Shown: positions 61,145 through 64,000 of the stretch, one piece after another
How positions within the stretch are numbered: the first letter of the stretch is position 1
How the letters are laid out: each line of letters opens with the position of its first letter
DNA from: Desulfurellales bacterium
GTDB taxonomy: Bacteria; Campylobacterota_A; Desulfurellia; Desulfurellales; Hippeaceae
Length of the DNA: 64,000 bases
Reading direction: 5' to 3'
Assembly (NCBI GenBank): GCA_027035575.1
Contig: JALVUQ010000063.1
Coordinates: 40,844-104,843 of the forward strand
Program-made: the position numbers and the translations under genes
Notes under the pieces: generated by a model
Databases searched by the model: none
Told to the model about the DNA's origin: nothing
The model's input: the letters and a program-made list of their open reading frames with translations, nothing else

Positions 61145-62314
61145 ATGTTTAGATTTAAAGTTAGCTTAGAAACCTTTACGCCCATCCATATTGGTTGCGG
61201 AGAGGAATATTACCCATTTGAATATTTTGTCGATGATAAAGAGAAAAAACTTTTTGTTATTGATGAAAATAGTTTTTTAGATAGGGTTGAAAGTGAAGGA
61301 AAGTTGGATGAATTTACAAAACTTGCATCAAGCTACACAAAAACAAATGATTCTCTACTTGGCTTTATAAAGAGGTTGGCAGATGATAGTTACAGATACA
61401 GTGTTGATATTGAACACAGCGCATTTGGCTATATAACAAAACAGACCGCGGCATTTAGAGCCGGAATTTCAAAATTTATAAGAAACCGTTATTATGATAA
61501 CGTTTATATTCCAGGCTCAACAATAAAAGGCGCTTTAAGAAATGCAGTTATAGATTTTTTTATGAGAAGATTGGAGATGCGGTTTAAAGATGAAGACAGC
61601 GAAGAAAAGATTGACAGAAAAACCTTGTTGAGAAGGGTAAGAGAAGACTGTTATAAGCTTGATGATTTTCTATCTATGGACGAACAGGGAAATTTCGCCC
61701 AAAAGGATATAATGAAATTTGTTAAGGTGTCGGATTTTTTGCCTGTTGGCGATATAAAACAAAAAGTTTATAAGGTATTTTCGATAGGTAAACCAAAAAA
61801 CGATATTAGGGATATAAAAAACATACCTGATATTTTGGAATGTGTGGATAGAAAAAGTAAATTTGAGGGAGAGATTGCAGTTTATCCGCAATTTTTGGAG
61901 AATTTAAATAAAATACTGAAAAACTTTCAACTCAAACCGTTCAAAAACAATATATCTGAAAAGACATTATCAACCTGGATGAAGCAGGTATATGTAAATA
62001 GGGTTTACCTATGGGAGGATAGTTATTTCGACTTTGCTGCCGATGTAAAAGTAGTTGGCGGAGAAGGATATCACAATTCATATTCGGATAAATTAAAAAA
62101 CTTCAAGTTGGTCAAAGTGGAAGAAAATATGTTTTATGTTAAACTAGGAAAACATGGCGGTGCTGTTTCAAAAACGATAGAGGGCTGCAGACAAATTAAA
62201 ATAAAAATTGGCAACACAGGAGAATCTAAAATTGGAAAACATCAAAGCACATTGTGGCTCGCCGGCGGATACCCTATGGGTTGGTTAAAGGGAAAAATTG
62301 AAAAAATCAACTGA
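61145..62314 (+). CDS. csm5: Csm5 subunit
   Basis: 389-residue RAMP protein that caps the 3' end of crRNA in the Csm complex. ETFTPIHIGCGEEYYPFEY at the start and VYIPGSTIKGALRNAVIDF near 120 are the family marks; LWLAGGYPMGWLKGK ends it. Between them lies a long poorly conserved helical part. It overlaps the csx20 start by 17 bases. Confidence 0.92.
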   Translation: MFRFKVSLETFTPIHIGCGEEYYPFEYFVDDKEKKLFVIDENSFLDRVESEGKLDEFTKLASSYTKTNDSLLGFIKRLADDSYRYSVDIEHSAFGYITKQTAAFRAGISKFIRNRYYDNVYIPGSTIKGALRNAVIDFFMRRLEMRFKDEDSEEKIDRKTLLRRVREDCYKLDDFLSMDEQGNFAQKDIMKFVKVSDFLPVGDIKQKVYKVFSIGKPKNDIRDIKNIPDILECVDRKSKFEGEIAVYPQFLENLNKILKNFQLKPFKNNISEKTLSTWMKQVYVNRVYLWEDSYFDFAADVKVVGGEGYHNSYSDKLKNFKLVKVEENMFYVKLGKHGGAVSKTIEGCRQIKIKIGNTGESKIGKHQSTLWLAGGYPMGWLKGKIEKIN

Positions 62315-62696
62315 TTCCATATTCCTCATATTTTCTCATAGGCTTACGGATAGTCAGATTGAGGAATTAAAAAAAGTCGGTATATCCAAGTTTGTTTATT
62401 TGCCTGGAGATTTGCAAATTCTATGGAGCGGCGTTCCGCCGGATGTGGAAAATTTAAATAGTTATCTGAAACCGATTTTTGAATGGATAAAAAACAAAGC
62501 TAAATCGGATGACTGGGTTTTGGTTCAGGGTGATTTCGGGGCTGTTTGTCTTGTTGTTGACTTTTGTTTTAAAAACTCGCTTGTTCCTGTTTATGCAACA
62601 ACAAAGAGAAATACAATTGAAAAAATAGAAAACGGCAAGTTGATAAAGGTTTCTCAATTTGAACATATAAGATTTAGAAAATATGAAAGGATTTAA
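62298..62696 (+). CDS. csx20: Csx20-like CRISPR accessory protein (possible ring nuclease)
   Basis: 132-residue protein with a CARF-like Rossmann pattern. IFSHRLTDSQIEELKKVGI, FVYLPGDLQILWSGVPP, WVLVQGDFGAVCLVVDF and LVPVYATTKR match the Csx20 group, which has been proposed to contain ring nucleases that degrade cyclic oligoadenylate. It overlaps csm5 and is one base before the CARF nuclease gene. Assignment to Csx20 is from recognised motifs; catalytic residues are not certain, and cyclic tetra-adenylate as substrate is inference. Confidence 0.78.
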   Translation: MKKSTDSIFLIFSHRLTDSQIEELKKVGISKFVYLPGDLQILWSGVPPDVENLNSYLKPIFEWIKNKAKSDDWVLVQGDFGAVCLVVDFCFKNSLVPVYATTKRNTIEKIENGKLIKVSQFEHIRFRKYERI

Positions 62697-62697
62697 T

Positions 62698-63894
62698 ATG
62701 AATCTTGCAGTTATTTTGGTAAGTGAACAAACCATACCTAATGTGGTTTTTTTGAAGAACTTGCTGGATTCCGGAGAAGGGTTTGATAAAGTATTGTTTA
62801 TAACAACTGAGAGTATGGAGAAAAAGGGCAAATGCGAAATAATTAAAAAGACTGTTGGTGGAGATTTTGATAGTGAGAAAAAAGAAGTTAACCAAAATAT
62901 GTTATTTGATGTGAAAGAAAAACTGAACGAGTTTTTTGAGGATAAAAAGTTCGATAAAATTTTCATTAACATCACAGGTGGGAATAAGATAATGTCTTTA
63001 GCAACATATATGTTTTTCAACGACTATAAAAACGGAGAAGTAGAGATATTTTATTTACCAATAGAGTCGGTGTGTTTTAAAAGAATAAAGCCCCTCGATG
63101 CTTCTGGCAAAGCTTTCGATGTGCCTTTTGAAATTAAATTGACTGTTGATAAGTACTTTGAAGCTTTAGGTGTTGAAGTGGAAAAAATGGGAGAGCCTGT
63201 AGATTTGGAGTTAAGCAAAGAATTGTATGATGTGTATTTTGAGAAGAAATGCATTTTTTCTGATCTTACAGACATTTTGAGAAAGTATAGGATAAAAGAT
63301 GGTAATAAAGAGTTTAAAAAGCCAAAAAACAGAGAAGATGTTAAAAAAGTTCAATGTCTTTTGTCTGTTTTAGGTTTAGATACGAGTAAGTTTGATTTCT
63401 TTGAGAGTCGAAAATACATAGATTATTTCAGTGGTGGATGGTTTGAGGAGTATGTTTACGATAAGATTAAAAGCCTAAATGGTGAATACATAAATGATAT
63501 AAGACTTAATGTGAAATTACATGAAAAATCGAGAGAAGTTGAGGATGAATCCGAGGTAAAGAATGAGCTGGATGTTGTGTTTATAGCAAATAATAACCTG
63601 CATGTTGTTGAATGTAAGTCGGGAAATCTTACCAACCAAGACTGGACGAATACGTTCTATAAGGTGGCTCTTTTGAATAGGCGTTTTGGATTATCGGCAA
63701 CTTCGTACATTGTTAGTTTGGCTGACAATGTTTTTGTGTTTGATAAAAAACAAGATAAGGAGGTCTTGAAAGAAAATATACAAAGCAAGAGCTCTGTATT
63801 CGGTGTAAGATTTGTGGATTACAAAAAGGTTGTGTCTGGATTAGATGATTATTTTAATGGTAAATTGAGTAAAAATGCGAATAGGGAACTTTAA
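62698..63894 (+). CDS. Can2/Card1-type CARF nuclease (DUF1887)
   Basis: 398-residue accessory effector. The N-terminal CARF domain (about 1-150) has LVSEQTIPNVVFLK and NITGGNKIMSLATY, which bind cyclic oligoadenylate in related proteins. A linker helix region follows. The C-terminal PD-(D/E)xK nuclease (about 240-390) has GGWFEEYVYDK, D292 in NELDVVF and E305-x-K307 in VVECKSGN. Related Can2/Card1 enzymes cut DNA and/or RNA when activated. Start set at ATG 62698 with AAAGG upstream. It takes the place usually held by Csm6. Confidence 0.9.
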   Translation: MNLAVILVSEQTIPNVVFLKNLLDSGEGFDKVLFITTESMEKKGKCEIIKKTVGGDFDSEKKEVNQNMLFDVKEKLNEFFEDKKFDKIFINITGGNKIMSLATYMFFNDYKNGEVEIFYLPIESVCFKRIKPLDASGKAFDVPFEIKLTVDKYFEALGVEVEKMGEPVDLELSKELYDVYFEKKCIFSDLTDILRKYRIKDGNKEFKKPKNREDVKKVQCLLSVLGLDTSKFDFFESRKYIDYFSGGWFEEYVYDKIKSLNGEYINDIRLNVKLHEKSREVEDESEVKNELDVVFIANNNLHVVECKSGNLTNQDWTNTFYKVALLNRRFGLSATSYIVSLADNVFVFDKKQDKEVLKENIQSKSSVFGVRFVDYKKVVSGLDDYFNGKLSKNANREL

Positions 63895-64000
63895 TCTATC
63901 AATAGTAAGCCTTAAGTTTAAGCCTGTTGACAAAGACTACAGGTTTTACGGCTCTTACTATCGAGGAATGCTTGGGCGAAACCTAAAAAAGCGATTTTGC
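63875..64000 (+). CDS. cas6: Cas6 family crRNA endoribonuclease, 5' part only
   Basis: First 42 codons, running off the window. MRIGNFNLSIVSLKFKP and FYGSYYRGMLGRNLKKRFC match the N-terminal RAMP strand and the RG-x-LG-x-x-L-x-x-x-C signature of the Cas6 group that processes pre-crRNA. It overlaps the CARF nuclease end by 20 bases. Only the N-terminus is visible, so a Csx10- or Cas5-like RAMP cannot be fully excluded. Confidence 0.75.
   Translation, partial: MRIGNFNLSIVSLKFKPVDKDYRFYGSYYRGMLGRNLKKRFC

Noticed and set aside
62298..63894. Csm6 effector
   Set aside because: No HEPN R-x4-H motif is seen in either accessory gene; the larger one has a PD-(D/E)xK nuclease instead.
55000..64000. 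CRISPR repeat-spacer array
   Set aside because: I looked for evenly spaced identical repeats of 25-40 bases on both sides of the cas genes and found none in the window. The heptad repeats at 54910 are far too short. The array is probably past 64000 or elsewhere.

Overview
The window is a gene-dense stretch of a low-GC (roughly one third G+C by eye), Gram-negative, probably anaerobic bacterial chromosome. Gram-negative: an RND efflux pump with its periplasmic adaptor, and a MurE with the DNPR signature of meso-diaminopimelate ligases. Anaerobic: a class III (glycyl radical) ribonucleotide reductase with its activase. I cannot name the genus from sequence alone; a Deferribacterota- or Desulfurellia-like anaerobe is a guess.

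Layout. 1-4216: end of dnaG, a DedA membrane protein, a class II aldolase, a sirtuin and a cyclopropane fatty acid synthase. 4382-9116: RND adaptor, RND pump and a small secreted protein. 9236-16036: peptidoglycan and division cluster murE-murF-mraY-murD-ftsW, ending in a histidine phosphatase. 16164-21284: a DUF4197 secreted protein, an SDR oxidoreductase, then the NAD operon nadA-nadC-amidase-nadE. A tRNA-Leu(CAA) lies convergent to it. 21505-24995: FapA, an eIF2B-like protein and a radical SAM protein. 25016-25384: tmRNA, divergent from proS. 25566-33348: proS, M18 peptidase, PsiE, a TRIC-like channel, a GAF/HD-GYP signalling protein and the M20 dipeptidase PepD. 33351-38425, minus strand: a Bax-like glucosaminidase, a UPF0173 hydrolase, and the anaerobic RNR operon behind a cobalamin riboswitch. 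38531-46542, minus: a fatty acid and phospholipid operon (DUF167, FmdB, ndk, rpmF, plsX, fabH, fabK, fabD, fabG, acpP, fabF, gph). 46679-51793, minus: riboflavin-NusB-pyrimidine operon. 51915-54293: an enoyl-CoA hydratase facing a two-component system. 54450-54536: tRNA-Leu(GAG). 54537-55168: a repeat-rich non-coding segment. 55169 to the end: a type III-A CRISPR-Cas locus.

The CRISPR locus is the main accessory system: cas1, two tandem cas2 genes, cas10/csm1 with intact HD and GGDD motifs, csm2 to csm5, csx20, a Can2/Card1-type CARF nuclease, and the start of cas6 cut by the window edge. No Csm6 and no repeat-spacer array is visible. The pieces suggest cyclic oligoadenylate signalling in which Cas10 makes the messenger, the CARF nuclease responds, and Csx20 may degrade the messenger.

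The most unusual core-genome observation is the RNR operon. The NrdD reading frame stops after its zinc motif, and a separate 58-residue gene, coupled to both neighbours, carries the glycyl radical motif RVVGY. This operon sits behind a cobalamin riboswitch, which suggests a B12-dependent RNR elsewhere in the genome. Other points: a split glutamine-dependent NAD synthetase, two apparently leaderless promoters (ribD and the glucosaminidase gene), a palindrome centred on the ribD -35 box, and a histidine kinase whose first membrane helix is complete only with an ATT start.
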